Shown: positions 27,231 to 35,810, counted from the stretch's first letter. The stretch: DNA of 64,000 nucleotides from Streptomyces rhizoryzae (GCF_023155275.1 NZ_JALMUV010000012.1:1-64000); one strand, 5' to 3'. Notes: a model not told the origin generated them from the letters alone. Translations and numbers: made by a program.

Positions 27231-29198
27231 GTGTCCGAGAACGCCGCCGGCTCCACCCGTGCCGACCACGCCGCCGCCCCGCACCGCCGGGGCGGGCCGC
27301 CGCCGACCGTCACCGTGATCGTGCCGGTCCACGACACCCGCCGCTACCTCGACCGCAGCCTCGGCTCGGTCTTCACCCAGACGCTCGACCCGGACCGCAT
27401 CGAGATCATCGCGGTGGACGACGGGTCCACCGACGGCAGCGCCGCCTGGCTCGACGCGGCCGCCGCCGCGCACCCCCGGCTCACCGTCGTCCACCAGCCC
27501 GCCTCCGGCGGCGCCGGCCGGCCCCGCAACGCCGGCCTGGACCGGGCCACCGGTGACTACGTCTTCTTCCTCGACTCCGACGACCGCCTCGGCCCGGAGG
27601 CCCTGGAGCGTCTGGTGGCGATGGCCGAGGAGCACGGCTCCGACGTCGTCCTCGGCCGGATCGTCGGCGCCGGCGGCCGCGGCGCCCCGGTCGACCTGCG
27701 CACCACCAGCCCCCGCGTCTCGGTCTTCGACTCACCCGTCTACTGGACCCTGGCCGCCTACAAGCTCTTCCGCCGCGCGTTCCTCGAACGGCACCGGCTG
27801 CGCTTCGTGGAGGGCCGCCTGCTCGCCGAGGACCTGCCGTTCGGCATCGCCGCCCTGCTGCGCGCCGGGACCGTCTCCGTCGTCGCCGACTACGACTGCT
27901 ACTACCTCCACGGCCGCCCCGACGACAGCAACGCCTCCCGCCAGGACGTGGACTGGCCCGCGTACCTCCGCTACATCGGCACCGTGCTGGCCGGCCTCGC
28001 CGACGAGGTCCCGCCCGGCCCGGACCGCGACACCCTCATGGTCCGGCACTTCCACGGCGAGATACTCATGCCGTTCGCGGCCCCCTACCTCGCCCGCGAC
28101 GAGGCCGGCCGGCGCGCGATGCGCGAGGCCGCCCGCCCCCTCGTCGACCGCTACCTCACCGACCGGGTGCTCACCGCCCTCCCGCCCCGCCTCCGCCTGC
28201 GCGCGCACTGCCTCCGCGCCGGCCTGGACGCCGACCTGGCCGCCGTCGTCCGCGCCGACACCGGCCCCGCCCCCGTCCCCACCCGCGTCGCGGACGGCCG
28301 CGCCTACGCCGCCTACCCGACGTTCCGCGCCCCCGCGCACCCGCTGCCGGACCGCCTGCACGACCTCACCGACCGCCTCGCGGTCCGCCAGCGCCTCGAC
28401 AGCGTCCAGTGGGTCGGCGGCGTCCTGCACCTCCGCGGCACCGCCGCCCTGCCCCCGCTGGGCGCCGCCACCGCCGCCCTGGTCCTGCACCGCGGCGGCG
28501 CCCGCCTCCGCGTCCCCGCCGCGACCGGCCCCGACGGCAGCTGGCACGCCGCCCTCGACCCGGCCGCCGCGGCCGGGGGCGCCCCCCTCGCGGACGGCGT
28601 CTGGGGCCTGAAGCTCGCCGTCACGGCCTACGGGGACGCCCCGGCGGCGGCCGGGGGCCCGGACCCGGACCCGTCGGCCGGTCTGTGCCGGGAAGTCTGG
28701 CTCGTCCCCGAGGGCGGCGCGGCCGCCACCGACACCGCGCCCCGCGTGATCAGCCACGGCTCCGAGGGCCCCACCGTCGCCGCCCTCTTCCTCTCCTCCC
28801 CGCACGGCCACCTGCACCTCGACCTCGACCACGACGGCGCCCGCCGCCCCCTCGGCGCCGACCTGCACGGCCGGGCCACCTGCACCCGCGGCGGCCGCGC
28901 CACGGTCGACGCCCGCCTCACCCTCCCCGGCTGCCCCGCCGACGCCGCGCTCCAGCTGGTCCTGCGCGACGCCACCCGCACCGTCGCCCTGCGCACCACC
29001 GTCGAACGCGGCGCCGGCGACCGCTACCGCACCTGCTCCCACCTGCGCAGCGGCCCCCCGGGCAGCTGGCAGGTCGCCCTCCGCCTCACCGCCGGCGGCC
29101 TCCGCCGCGAACTCCCGGTCCGTACCCCCGACGGCCGCCACCCGCTCCGCCTGACGGTCCCCGGAGACGGCGGGGACCCGGGGGCCGGCGGGGACTGA
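27231..29198 (+). CDS. Family 2 glycosyltransferase with C-terminal beta-rich domain
   Basis: 655 residues. The N-terminal GT-A domain (about 25-260) has VDDGSTDGS and the metal-binding FLDSDDRLGPEALE, with a GGAGRPRNAGLDRATGDYVFF core. A helical region follows (about 270-390). The C-terminal 260 residues are beta-rich, with repeats such as LRVPAATGPDGSWHAALD and GDRYRTCSHLRSGPPGSW. The same build is seen in the transferases at 36874 and 38891 and resembles teichoic-acid glycosyltransferases (TarS/TarP-like N-terminus). The acceptor is probably a surface glycopolymer. GTG 27231 follows GGAACGGAGG at longish spacing. It diverges from the YfhO operon. Confidence 0.88.
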   Translation: MSENAAGSTRADHAAAPHRRGGPPPTVTVIVPVHDTRRYLDRSLGSVFTQTLDPDRIEIIAVDDGSTDGSAAWLDAAAAAHPRLTVVHQPASGGAGRPRNAGLDRATGDYVFFLDSDDRLGPEALERLVAMAEEHGSDVVLGRIVGAGGRGAPVDLRTTSPRVSVFDSPVYWTLAAYKLFRRAFLERHRLRFVEGRLLAEDLPFGIAALLRAGTVSVVADYDCYYLHGRPDDSNASRQDVDWPAYLRYIGTVLAGLADEVPPGPDRDTLMVRHFHGEILMPFAAPYLARDEAGRRAMREAARPLVDRYLTDRVLTALPPRLRLRAHCLRAGLDADLAAVVRADTGPAPVPTRVADGRAYAAYPTFRAPAHPLPDRLHDLTDRLAVRQRLDSVQWVGGVLHLRGTAALPPLGAATAALVLHRGGARLRVPAATGPDGSWHAALDPAAAAGGAPLADGVWGLKLAVTAYGDAPAAAGGPDPDPSAGLCREVWLVPEGGAAATDTAPRVISHGSEGPTVAALFLSSPHGHLHLDLDHDGARRPLGADLHGRATCTRGGRATVDARLTLPGCPADAALQLVLRDATRTVALRTTVERGAGDRYRTCSHLRSGPPGSWQVALRLTAGGLRRELPVRTPDGRHPLRLTVPGDGGDPGAGGD

Positions 29199-29229
29199 CG
29201 GGGGGCTGACCGGGGCCGGCGGGGGCGGC

Positions 29230-30174
29230 TCAGTCCGCCGCCGGGACCGCGTACCGCACGCCCGTCAGCCGCTCCGACAGCTCCCACAGCCGCCGCCCCG
29301 TCTCCGGATCGGCCGCCGCCCCGGCCAGCCGCACCCGCACCGGCGCGCCCCGCAGCTCACCCGGGCCGCCCGGCCCGATGAACTCCCCGCCCGCGACGCC
29401 CGGTTCGGTCGCCGCGTAGAGCTGCGGCAGCGCGCCCTGCTCCGGCCGCTGGGCGAGCAGCGGGTTGCCGATCCACCCGAACACCAGCCGCCACAGGCCC
29501 ACCGTTCCGTTGGTCTGGAGGCCGGTCGCGGTGTAGCCGGGGTGCGCCAGCACACTGCGCACCGGGCTGCCGGCCGCGGTCAGCCGCCGGTGGAGCTCCC
29601 ACCCGAAGACGGCGTTGGCGAACTTCGACTGGTTGTAGAAGCCCATCGGCGCGTAGCCGCGCGCCCCGTCGAGGTCGTCGAAGCGCAGATACGCGTTCCG
29701 GTTGCGGTGGTTGACCGAAGTGACCGTCACCACCCGCGGCTCGTGCCCGGCCGTCAGCCGGCCGAGCAGCAGCCCGGTGAGCGCGAAGTGCCCCAGGTGG
29801 TTGCAGGCGAACTGGAGCTCGTGGCCCTGCGCGCTCAGGGTCCGCGGCGGCGCCATCACGCCCGCGTTGTTGACCAGCACGTCCAGCCGGGCGTGGTCGG
29901 CGCACAGCCGGTCGGCGAAGGCGCGGACCGAGTCGAGGTCGGCGAGGTCGAGCCGGCGCACCTCCAGGCGGGCGTCCGGCTGCCCGGCGGTGATCTCCGC
30001 GGCGGTCCGCCGCCCCTTCTCCTCGTCGCGCACCGCCAGCACCACGTGCCCGCCCCGGCGCGCGAGTGCCCGGGCGGTCGCCCGCCCCAGGCCGCCACCG
30101 GCCCCCGTCACCACGTACACCCGCTCCCGCAGATCCGGTATCCGGTCCGCGCTCCACCCCTGCTTCTCCGTCAT
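29230..30174 (-). CDS. Short-chain dehydrogenase/reductase (protochlorophyllide reductase-like SDR)
   Basis: 314 residues. The NAD(P) motif is TGAGGGLG (23-30), NNAG is at 102-105, S153 lies in VTVTSVNHR and the catalytic pair is Y180/K184 in YNQSK. The pattern ELQFACNHLGHFALTGLLL is that of the large retinol-dehydrogenase/protochlorophyllide-reductase-like SDR group. The substrate is unknown. It diverges from a TetR gene across a near-perfect 17-bp palindrome. This arrangement is typical of an oxidoreductase induced when the TetR repressor binds the enzyme's substrate. Confidence 0.92.
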   Translation of the reverse strand: MTEKQGWSADRIPDLRERVYVVTGAGGGLGRATARALARRGGHVVLAVRDEEKGRRTAAEITAGQPDARLEVRRLDLADLDSVRAFADRLCADHARLDVLVNNAGVMAPPRTLSAQGHELQFACNHLGHFALTGLLLGRLTAGHEPRVVTVTSVNHRNRNAYLRFDDLDGARGYAPMGFYNQSKFANAVFGWELHRRLTAAGSPVRSVLAHPGYTATGLQTNGTVGLWRLVFGWIGNPLLAQRPEQGALPQLYAATEPGVAGGEFIGPGGPGELRGAPVRVRLAGAAADPETGRRLWELSERLTGVRYAVPAAD

Positions 30175-30193
30175 GCGGCACACAATGCCTACT

Positions 30194-30210
30194 TTGGCAC
30201 TCAGTGTCAA
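30194..30210. promoter_or_regulatory. TetR operator between the SDR and TetR genes
   Basis: TTGGCACTCAGTGTCAA is a 17-bp palindrome with one mismatched pair, 20 bases upstream of the SDR start and 52 upstream of the TetR start. TACCCT at 30250-30255, six bases before the TetR GTG, is a leaderless-type -10 box. Confidence 0.65.
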
Positions 30211-30261
30211 CGGTGTCTCTCGGTGTCGGCCGATCCGTGGGGTGCTCGGTACCCTGGACCG

Positions 30262-30885
30262 GTGAGCACCCGCCCCGCCGCCACCCTGGCCCAGCGCAAA
30301 CGCCAAGTCGTCTCCGACGAACTGACCGGCGCGGCCCTCCAGTTGCTGGCACGGAAGGGCTACGACGCGGTCACCATCGACGAGATCGTCGCCACCGCGG
30401 GCGTCTCCCGGCGCACGTTCTTCCGCTACTTCGCGTCCAAGGAGGACGTGGTCGTCCGCTTCCTCGCCGACCTCGGCGCGGGCATGTGCGCGGCACTGGC
30501 CGCCCGCCCGGCCGCCGAGCGGCCCTCCGCCGCGCTCCGGCACGCCGTCGCCGGCACCCTCGCCGCCTGCGGCGACCACGCGGACCGCGCCCTGCGCGTC
30601 GTCCAGTTGATCCTGGGCACCCCGGCGCTGCACGCCCGCTTCCTGGAGCGCCAGGCCGAGTGGCGCGACGAGCTGGCCGCGGAGCTGGCCCGCCGCCTGG
30701 ACCTGGACCCGGGCACCGCGCTGTACCCGCAGCTCGCCGCCGGTATGGCCCTGACCGCCTTCAACACCGTCCTGGCCCGCTGGAGCGGCAGCGACGGCAC
30801 CGAGGACCCCGCCGCCCTGCTCGCCGGCGCCTTCGCGGTCCTCGCCCCGGCCCTGGACGCGCCGCAGGGCACCGCGACGGCCTGA
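30262..30885 (+). CDS. TetR/AcrR family transcriptional regulator
   Basis: 207 residues. The HTH domain (about 12-60) contains GAALQLLARKGYDAVTIDEI and VSRRTFFRYFASKEDVV, strong TetR/AcrR features. The C-terminal effector domain includes LRVVQLILGTPALHARFLERQ. GTG 30262 is chosen because a TACCCT hexamer ends six bases before it, giving a leaderless mRNA. It probably represses itself and the divergent SDR through the palindrome between them. It is separated by 72 bases, including a MerR-type promoter, from the DUF2268 gene downstream, so it is not in an operon with it. Confidence 0.92.
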   Translation: MSTRPAATLAQRKRQVVSDELTGAALQLLARKGYDAVTIDEIVATAGVSRRTFFRYFASKEDVVVRFLADLGAGMCAALAARPAAERPSAALRHAVAGTLAACGDHADRALRVVQLILGTPALHARFLERQAEWRDELAAELARRLDLDPGTALYPQLAAGMALTAFNTVLARWSGSDGTEDPAALLAGAFAVLAPALDAPQGTATA

Positions 30886-30918
30886 GGCACCGCGCTCCCG
30901 CCCGGGGCCCGGCCGCCC

Positions 30919-30949
30919 TTGACCCTCCGGTAACAGGAGGCCCTACCGT
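30919..30949 (+). promoter_or_regulatory. MerR-type promoter with over-long spacer and dyad
   Basis: TTGACC (30919-30924) and TACCGT (30944-30949) are 19 bases apart. The spacer holds the inverted repeat CCTCC (30924-30928) - 7 bases - GGAGG (30936-30940). A 19-bp spacer with a central dyad is the hallmark of promoters untwisted by MerR-family activators. The ATG of the DUF2268 gene lies 8 bases after the -10 box. Confidence 0.75.
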
Positions 30950-30957
30950 CCCGGGAC

Positions 30958-31845
30958 ATGAAGATCGTTGTGCACGACACCGCGTCGGCGATGGCCGACC
31001 TGCTCCGCCGCCCGGCCGCCGAACGGCCCGACGCCCTCCGGGAGATGCTCGCCCCCCTCCAGCAGGTGATGCCCCAGGGGGCCGGCCTGGACCTCGTCCG
31101 GATGCACTGCGCCGGCGGCGGCTTCCCGCTCGACCGCGACGACCCGCGCCTCCACGCGGCGCTGCGGCAGCTGGCGGAGGCGGACGTCCTTCCGCGCGTC
31201 GAGGACGCGCTCACCGCCGCCCGGGACCGGATCCGCGCGGCGGCCCCCGGTGTCCGGCACGCCGACACCGTCCACGTCGCGGTGGTCCTCGGCAACCCCG
31301 ACGACCCGCACCTGGTCGGCCGCAGCGCCGGCTACCTCGGCTTCGGCGGCTTCCCCGGCGCGATCCTGCTGTACATCTGGCCCACCGCCACCAGCCTGGA
31401 GAAGATCGGCCACGCCGCCGCCCACGAACTGCACCACAACGTCCGCTACGCCAACGTGGTCTGGGACCCGGCGGCGGTCACGGTCGGCGAACAGGTCGTC
31501 GCCGAGGGACTGGCCGAGGCGTTCGTCCGGGAGCTGGCCGGTGAGCGGGCCATGGGCCCGTGGGCCACCTCGCTCACCGGCGCCGCCCTCGACGCCGCCT
31601 ACGAGAAGATCACCGCCGCCGTCGACGTGGCCGGGATGGCGAACCTGACCCCGTACGTCCACGGCGACGCCACCGCGCGGCTCATGGGCCACGAGCCGGT
31701 CGGCCTGCCGGACTTCGCCGGTTACGCGGTCGGCCTCCGCATCGCCGACGCCCACCTGGCCGCCACCGGCCTGACCGCCGCCGCGAGCGCCGCCCTCCCG
31801 GCCCGCGAGGTGCTGACCAACGCGGGTGTCGCCACGGCGGCCTGA
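30958..31845 (+). CDS. DUF2268 putative zinc metalloprotease
   Basis: 295 residues matching the DUF2268 'predicted Zn-dependent protease' family. The zincin motif HELHH lies at 156-160, and the downstream VAEGLAEAF (181-189) offers the third ligand (E183 or E187). No signal peptide or membrane span is visible, so it is cytosolic. Activity and substrate are unknown. Its promoter is of the MerR type, and in Streptomyces DUF2268 genes are often paired with a MerR regulator, but none is encoded in this window. Start ATG 30958 is set by the -10 box 8 bases upstream. Confidence 0.88.
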   Translation: MKIVVHDTASAMADLLRRPAAERPDALREMLAPLQQVMPQGAGLDLVRMHCAGGGFPLDRDDPRLHAALRQLAEADVLPRVEDALTAARDRIRAAAPGVRHADTVHVAVVLGNPDDPHLVGRSAGYLGFGGFPGAILLYIWPTATSLEKIGHAAAHELHHNVRYANVVWDPAAVTVGEQVVAEGLAEAFVRELAGERAMGPWATSLTGAALDAAYEKITAAVDVAGMANLTPYVHGDATARLMGHEPVGLPDFAGYAVGLRIADAHLAATGLTAAASAALPAREVLTNAGVATAA

Positions 31846-31901
31846 CGGTGCGCCGGCCGGCGGCGCGGGTCGAGTGCGCGATTCCGGTGGCCCCACCCGG
31901 G

Positions 31902-31932
31902 CTAGTTGTTCTATAAAAGCTAGAACAACTAG
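31902..31932. promoter_or_regulatory. Perfect 12-bp inverted repeat, AT-rich, before the secreted hydrolase gene
   Basis: CTAGTTGTTCTA (31902-31913) and its exact complement TAGAACAACTAG (31921-31932) flank a 7-base loop TAAAAGC. The block is strikingly AT-rich for this genome and lies 56 bases before the start codon. It could be a repressor operator (the TTGTTCTA/TAGAACAA arms recall GntR-family sites) overlapping a TATAAA -10 box. It could also terminate the preceding DUF2268 gene, but the lack of a T-run argues against that. Confidence 0.6.
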
Positions 31933-31988
31933 ACGGGTGGCGGCGGTCGCGCCGGAGTGGCCGCCGCCCCGACGCGCGGGGAGGGCCC

Positions 31989-33086
31989 ATGCGTGCGGGC
32001 AAGGCGTGGCGAGGCAGGGTGGCCGGGGTCGTGGCGGCCGTGGTGGTGGGGGCCGTCGGGCCCCTGCCGGGGGCGGGCGGGGCGGTGGCCGCGCCCCGGG
32101 GGCCGGCCGTGGTGCCGGCCGTGGACCGGGAGGTCGCGTTCACGGTGGACGGGACCACGGCGTACGGCACGGTGCACGTCCCCGCGCACCGCGCGGGCCG
32201 CAAGCTGGCCGCCGCGCTGCTGATCCCCGGCAGCGGCCCGACCGACCGCGACGGCGACCAGCCGCCCGGGCTCGTCCCGCACACCCTGGCCCTCCTCGCG
32301 GACGACCTCGGCGCGGACGGGGTGATGAGCCTGCGGTTCGACAAGTACGGCACCGGGCGGACCGGGATGGGCGGCCGGGACCGCGCGCCCGACATGGCCG
32401 CGTACACCCGCCAGGCGGTGGCCGCCTACACGGCCCTGCGCGCGCAGCCGGAGGCCGATCCGCGCGCGCTGCTCGTGGTCGGGCACAGCGAGGGCGGCCT
32501 CCAGGCGCTGCTCGTCGACCGCGCGGTGGCGGCGAAGCCGGCCGGGCTCGCGCTCCTCGCCCCGCAGGACATGCGGCTGCTGGACATGGTCCGCTTCCAG
32601 CTGGCCGACGCGCTGGACCGGGCGGTGGCGGCGGGCCGCCTGGGCGCGGCGGAAGCGGAGTCCAACAAGCGGGGGGTGGCACGGGCCGTCGCGGACTTCC
32701 GGGCCGGGCGCCCGGTGGACACGGCGGGGCTGCTGCCCTCGGTCGCGGCCGTCCTCGACGCGATGGCCGGGCCGGTCAACGCGGACTTCGTGCGCAGCGA
32801 CGACGCACTCGACCCGGCGGCGGTGGCGCGGGGCGTCGCGCCCGGCACCCGGACGCTCGTCACCTGCGGGACGGCGGACGCCAACGTGCCGTGCCGGACC
32901 GCGCCCCCGCTGCTGGCGGCCCTCGCCGCCGCCCGGACCACCGGCCCCGGCCTGCGGGTGCTGCCCGGCGTCGATCACCTGCTGCACCCCGCCGGGACGC
33001 CGGTCAACGACCCGGTGATCGCCCCGGCCGCGCGCCGGGCCCTGCACGCGTTCGTCCGCCCGTGGCGGGCGGGGGCGGCGGGCTGA
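31989..33086 (+). CDS. Secreted alpha/beta hydrolase
   Basis: 365 residues. A signal peptide is clear (basic start, hydrophobic VAGVVAAVVVGAVG, likely cut after GAVAA near residue 35). The fold is alpha/beta hydrolase: oxyanion region LLIPGSGPTDRDGD (78-91), nucleophile S167 in GHSEGG, and candidate catalytic D and H in the C-terminal half (GVDHLLHP). It is probably an esterase or peptidase acting outside the cell; the substrate is not predictable. ATG 31989 has GGGGAGG upstream. A 31-bp inverted-repeat block sits in its promoter region and a strong hairpin follows the stop. Confidence 0.88.
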   Translation: MRAGKAWRGRVAGVVAAVVVGAVGPLPGAGGAVAAPRGPAVVPAVDREVAFTVDGTTAYGTVHVPAHRAGRKLAAALLIPGSGPTDRDGDQPPGLVPHTLALLADDLGADGVMSLRFDKYGTGRTGMGGRDRAPDMAAYTRQAVAAYTALRAQPEADPRALLVVGHSEGGLQALLVDRAVAAKPAGLALLAPQDMRLLDMVRFQLADALDRAVAAGRLGAAEAESNKRGVARAVADFRAGRPVDTAGLLPSVAAVLDAMAGPVNADFVRSDDALDPAAVARGVAPGTRTLVTCGTADANVPCRTAPPLLAALAAARTTGPGLRVLPGVDHLLHPAGTPVNDPVIAPAARRALHAFVRPWRAGAAG

Positions 33087-33097
33087 GGTCCCGTCCG

Positions 33098-33130
33098 GCC
33101 GGGCCGCCGGGGCCGTCCCGGCGGCCCGGC
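33098..33130. terminator. Bidirectional terminator hairpin
   Basis: A perfect 14-bp stem GCCGGGCCGCCGGG / CCCGGCGGCCCGGC with a 5-base loop lies between the convergent hydrolase and TetR genes. Confidence 0.85.
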
Positions 33131-33138
33131 CCGGGCGC

Positions 33139-33879
33139 TCAGCCGGGCGGGGGCGAGTCCAGGCCGTTCACCAGGCGGTCCAGGAAGCGGGTGAAGGTGG
33201 CTTCGGGGGTCAGCGGGCGGCCGGGGGAGGCGAGCGCGCGGGCGAGTTCGGGGTGGTCGCCGTCGGCGGCCACAGCGGCGAGGTAGCGGGCCTCGGCGGC
33301 GGCGCGGTCGGGGGACTCCGCGGTGGCGGCGCGGCTGAGTTCGTGGCTGACGTGGGAGGCCACGAACCCGGTGAGGAGGCTGAAGACCTCCAGCTTCGCG
33401 GCGCCGTCCAGGGGGAGGGGGCGCAGCGCGGTGAGCGCGTGCTCCAGGAACGCCAGGGTGTGCGGGCCCGGGGTCCGCCGGGCGGTGAGGGCACCCGGCA
33501 GCCAGGGGTGGCGGAGCATCAGCGCCCGCTGGCGGTGGCCGATGGCCTTGAGGTCGGTGCGCCAGTCGCCGGTGAGCGGGCCGGGGGGCAGGAGTTCGCC
33601 GCTGACGTGGTCGGTCATCAGCTCCAGCAGGGTGTCCTTGTCCGGGGCGTAGCTGTAGAGCGACATCACACCGGCGCCGACCCGCGCGGCGACCGCGCGC
33701 ATGGTGACCGCGTCGAGCCCTTCGGCGTCGGCGAGTTCCACGGCGGCCGCGGTGATCGCCTCGCGGGTGAAGGCGGGGCGGCGCCCGCGGCGGGGGCGGC
33801 CGGGCGCCGGCCGGAGCCGGGCCGGGTCGGGGCCGGCGGACGGGTCGTCCGGGGCGGCGGGCAGGTCGTCGGCGGGCAC
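33139..33879 (-). CDS. TetR family regulator (TetR_C type)
   Basis: 246 residues. A 35-residue Pro-rich leader precedes the HTH (about 38-85: FTREAITAAAVELADAEGL, GAGVMSLYSYAPDKDTL). The YAPDKDTLLELMTDHV junction and the following helices point to the TetR-class C-terminal domain often found with drug or xenobiotic genes. GTG 33879 is supported by GAAGGAG five bases upstream. It diverges from the CocE-type hydrolase, and a 21-bp palindrome lies in the gap, so that gene is the likely target. Confidence 0.92.
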   Translation of the reverse strand: MPADDLPAAPDDPSAGPDPARLRPAPGRPRRGRRPAFTREAITAAAVELADAEGLDAVTMRAVAARVGAGVMSLYSYAPDKDTLLELMTDHVSGELLPPGPLTGDWRTDLKAIGHRQRALMLRHPWLPGALTARRTPGPHTLAFLEHALTALRPLPLDGAAKLEVFSLLTGFVASHVSHELSRAATAESPDRAAAEARYLAAVAADGDHPELARALASPGRPLTPEATFTRFLDRLVNGLDSPPPG

Positions 33880-33977
33880 GGTGCTCCTTCTTCTCTCCCG
33901 GGCGGGGTCCGCTCCCCGGGCCCGGCGGCCGCCGGGGAGATCCGCCGGACCATCCAAGCATCCCTGGGCCCGAGCTA

Positions 33978-33998
33978 TTCTCGTACGACGTACGAAAA
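33978..33998. promoter_or_regulatory. TetR operator upstream of the CocE-type hydrolase
   Basis: The core TCGTACGACGTACGA (33981-33995) is a perfect 15-bp palindrome, extended on both sides by TT/AA to 21 bp. It sits 18 bases before the hydrolase ATG, where a repressor would block transcription, and about 100 bases from the TetR start. Confidence 0.75.
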
Positions 33999-34015
33999 CT
34001 AAGAGGGGTGGCGCG

Positions 34016-35800
34016 ATGGCGAAGGCAGCGGGGGTGCGGGGCGGACGGCCGCCGCGGGCGGCGCGGTGGATGCGGGCGTCGTGGCGGAACCTCCCGGCGG
34101 GGCCGTACCCGGTGGGGTGGGAGCCCGGCCTGGTCGTACCGGGGGAGGACGGGGTGCCGCTGGTGGCGGACCACTACTTCCCGGACACCGGCGGGCGGCC
34201 GGGGGGCCCGGGCGGCCCCGGGGAGTTCCCGACCCTGCTGGTGCGGTCGCCCTACGGGCGCGGGGTGCCCTGGTCGGCGCTCTACGGGGTGCTCTTCGCC
34301 GAGCACGGGTTCCACGTGGTGGTGCAGAGCTGCCGGGGGACCGGCGGGTCCGGCGGGGCGTTCCACCTGTGGCGCAACGAGGCGGCGGACGGGCGGGCCA
34401 CCGTCGCCTGGCTGCGGGAGCAGCCGTGGTTCAACGGGGCGCTGGGCACGATCGGCCCCAGCTACCTCGGGTACGTGCAGTGGGCGCTGGCCCTGGACCC
34501 GCCGCCGGAGCTGCGGGCGATGGTGGTGCAGGTCGGACTGCACGACCCGTACGCGTACTTCCACACGGGCGGCGCGGTCCACCTGGAGAACGCGCTGGTG
34601 TCCGGCGTCGGCCTGGCCCACCAGCACCAGGGGTGGCGGCCGTTCCTGCGGGGCGTGCTGGGGCTCCGGCGGTGGCTGCGCGGTGCGCACCGGGCGGCGG
34701 TGCCGTCCGCCTCCGGGCCGGACGCCTCCGGATCGTCCGCCGGATCGTCCGCCTCCGGGCCGTTGGCCGAACTGCCGTGGCTGGCCGAGGCGTTGGCCCG
34801 GACGGACGCCGGCGACCCGTACTGGGCGGGGGCGTCGGCGGAAGCGGCCGCGGACCGGGCGGGGGTGCCCGTCTGCCTGATCGGCGGGTGGCAGGACGTG
34901 TTCCTGGACCAGAACCTCGGCCAGTACCGGCGGCTGCGGCGGGCGGGGGCCCCGACCGCGCTGCTGATCGGGCCGTGGACGCACACCTCGGCGCTCCAGG
35001 AGGGGTGGCCGGAGGTGTTCGCGGAGAGCCTGGCGTGGCTGCGGGCGCACCTGTGCGGTGAGCGGGCGGCGCTGCGGCCCGCGCGGGTACGGGTGCACGT
35101 CGGCGGCGACGGCGGGGACGGGACGCGGCCCGGCGGGGGGACGGGTGGCGGTGCGTGGCGGGAGCTGGCGGACTGGCCGCCGGCGGCGGGCGGCGCCCCG
35201 GACCGCTGGCACCTGGGCCGCGGCGGCCGGCTCGGGCGGCACCGGGAGCCGGACGGCCCCGGCCCCCTGGCCGCGTTCCGGTACGACCCGGCCGATCCGA
35301 CGCCGTCGGTCGGCGGGGCGGTGCTGTCCCGGGGCGCCGGGCGGCGCGACAACCGGGCGCTGGAGGCGCGGGCCGACGTGCTGACCTTCACCGGGCCGGA
35401 ACTGGCGGAACCGGTGGAGGTGCTGGGCGAGGTCCGGGCCCGCCTGCGGGTGACGGCGGCCGGCGACGCCGGCCCGCCGCCCGGGTCCGCCGCCGACGGG
35501 GCCCCGCGCCCCTTCGACGTCTTCGTGCGGCTGTGCGACGTGGACGCGCGCGGCCGGTCCGTGCAGGTCTGCGACGGACTGGTGCGGGTGGCGGCGCCCG
35601 GCCCGGCGGGGGAGCCGTCGGCGGTGGAGGTGCCGATGGGCGCCGCGGGGCACCAGTTCGCGGCCGGGCACCGGGTGCGGTTGCAGGTCAGCGGGGGCGC
35701 CTTCCCGCGCTACGCGCTCCCGCCGGGCGCCCGGGACGCCGGCCCGCTGCGCATCGCCGTGCACCCGGGATCGGCGCTGGACCTGCCCGGCGGCCCCTGA
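34016..35800 (+). CDS. CocE/NonD family hydrolase
   Basis: 594 residues of the X-Pro dipeptidyl-peptidase/cocaine-esterase family. The nucleophile is S149 in IGPSYLGY. The acid is in WQDVFLDQN and the histidine in GPWTHTS. The C-terminal third is the jelly-roll domain (ADVLTFTGPELAEPVEVLGEV ... LRIAVHPGSALDLP). A Ser/Gly-rich insertion (SGPDASGSSAGSSASG) lies in the cap region. It probably cleaves an ester or amide and is controlled by the divergent TetR. ATG 34016 follows AGAGGGG. The frame is open further upstream but that part lies on the operator. Confidence 0.92.
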   Translation: MAKAAGVRGGRPPRAARWMRASWRNLPAGPYPVGWEPGLVVPGEDGVPLVADHYFPDTGGRPGGPGGPGEFPTLLVRSPYGRGVPWSALYGVLFAEHGFHVVVQSCRGTGGSGGAFHLWRNEAADGRATVAWLREQPWFNGALGTIGPSYLGYVQWALALDPPPELRAMVVQVGLHDPYAYFHTGGAVHLENALVSGVGLAHQHQGWRPFLRGVLGLRRWLRGAHRAAVPSASGPDASGSSAGSSASGPLAELPWLAEALARTDAGDPYWAGASAEAAADRAGVPVCLIGGWQDVFLDQNLGQYRRLRRAGAPTALLIGPWTHTSALQEGWPEVFAESLAWLRAHLCGERAALRPARVRVHVGGDGGDGTRPGGGTGGGAWRELADWPPAAGGAPDRWHLGRGGRLGRHREPDGPGPLAAFRYDPADPTPSVGGAVLSRGAGRRDNRALEARADVLTFTGPELAEPVEVLGEVRARLRVTAAGDAGPPPGSAADGAPRPFDVFVRLCDVDARGRSVQVCDGLVRVAAPGPAGEPSAVEVPMGAAGHQFAAGHRVRLQVSGGAFPRYALPPGARDAGPLRIAVHPGSALDLPGGP

Positions 35801-35810
35801 CCGAGGGCCC

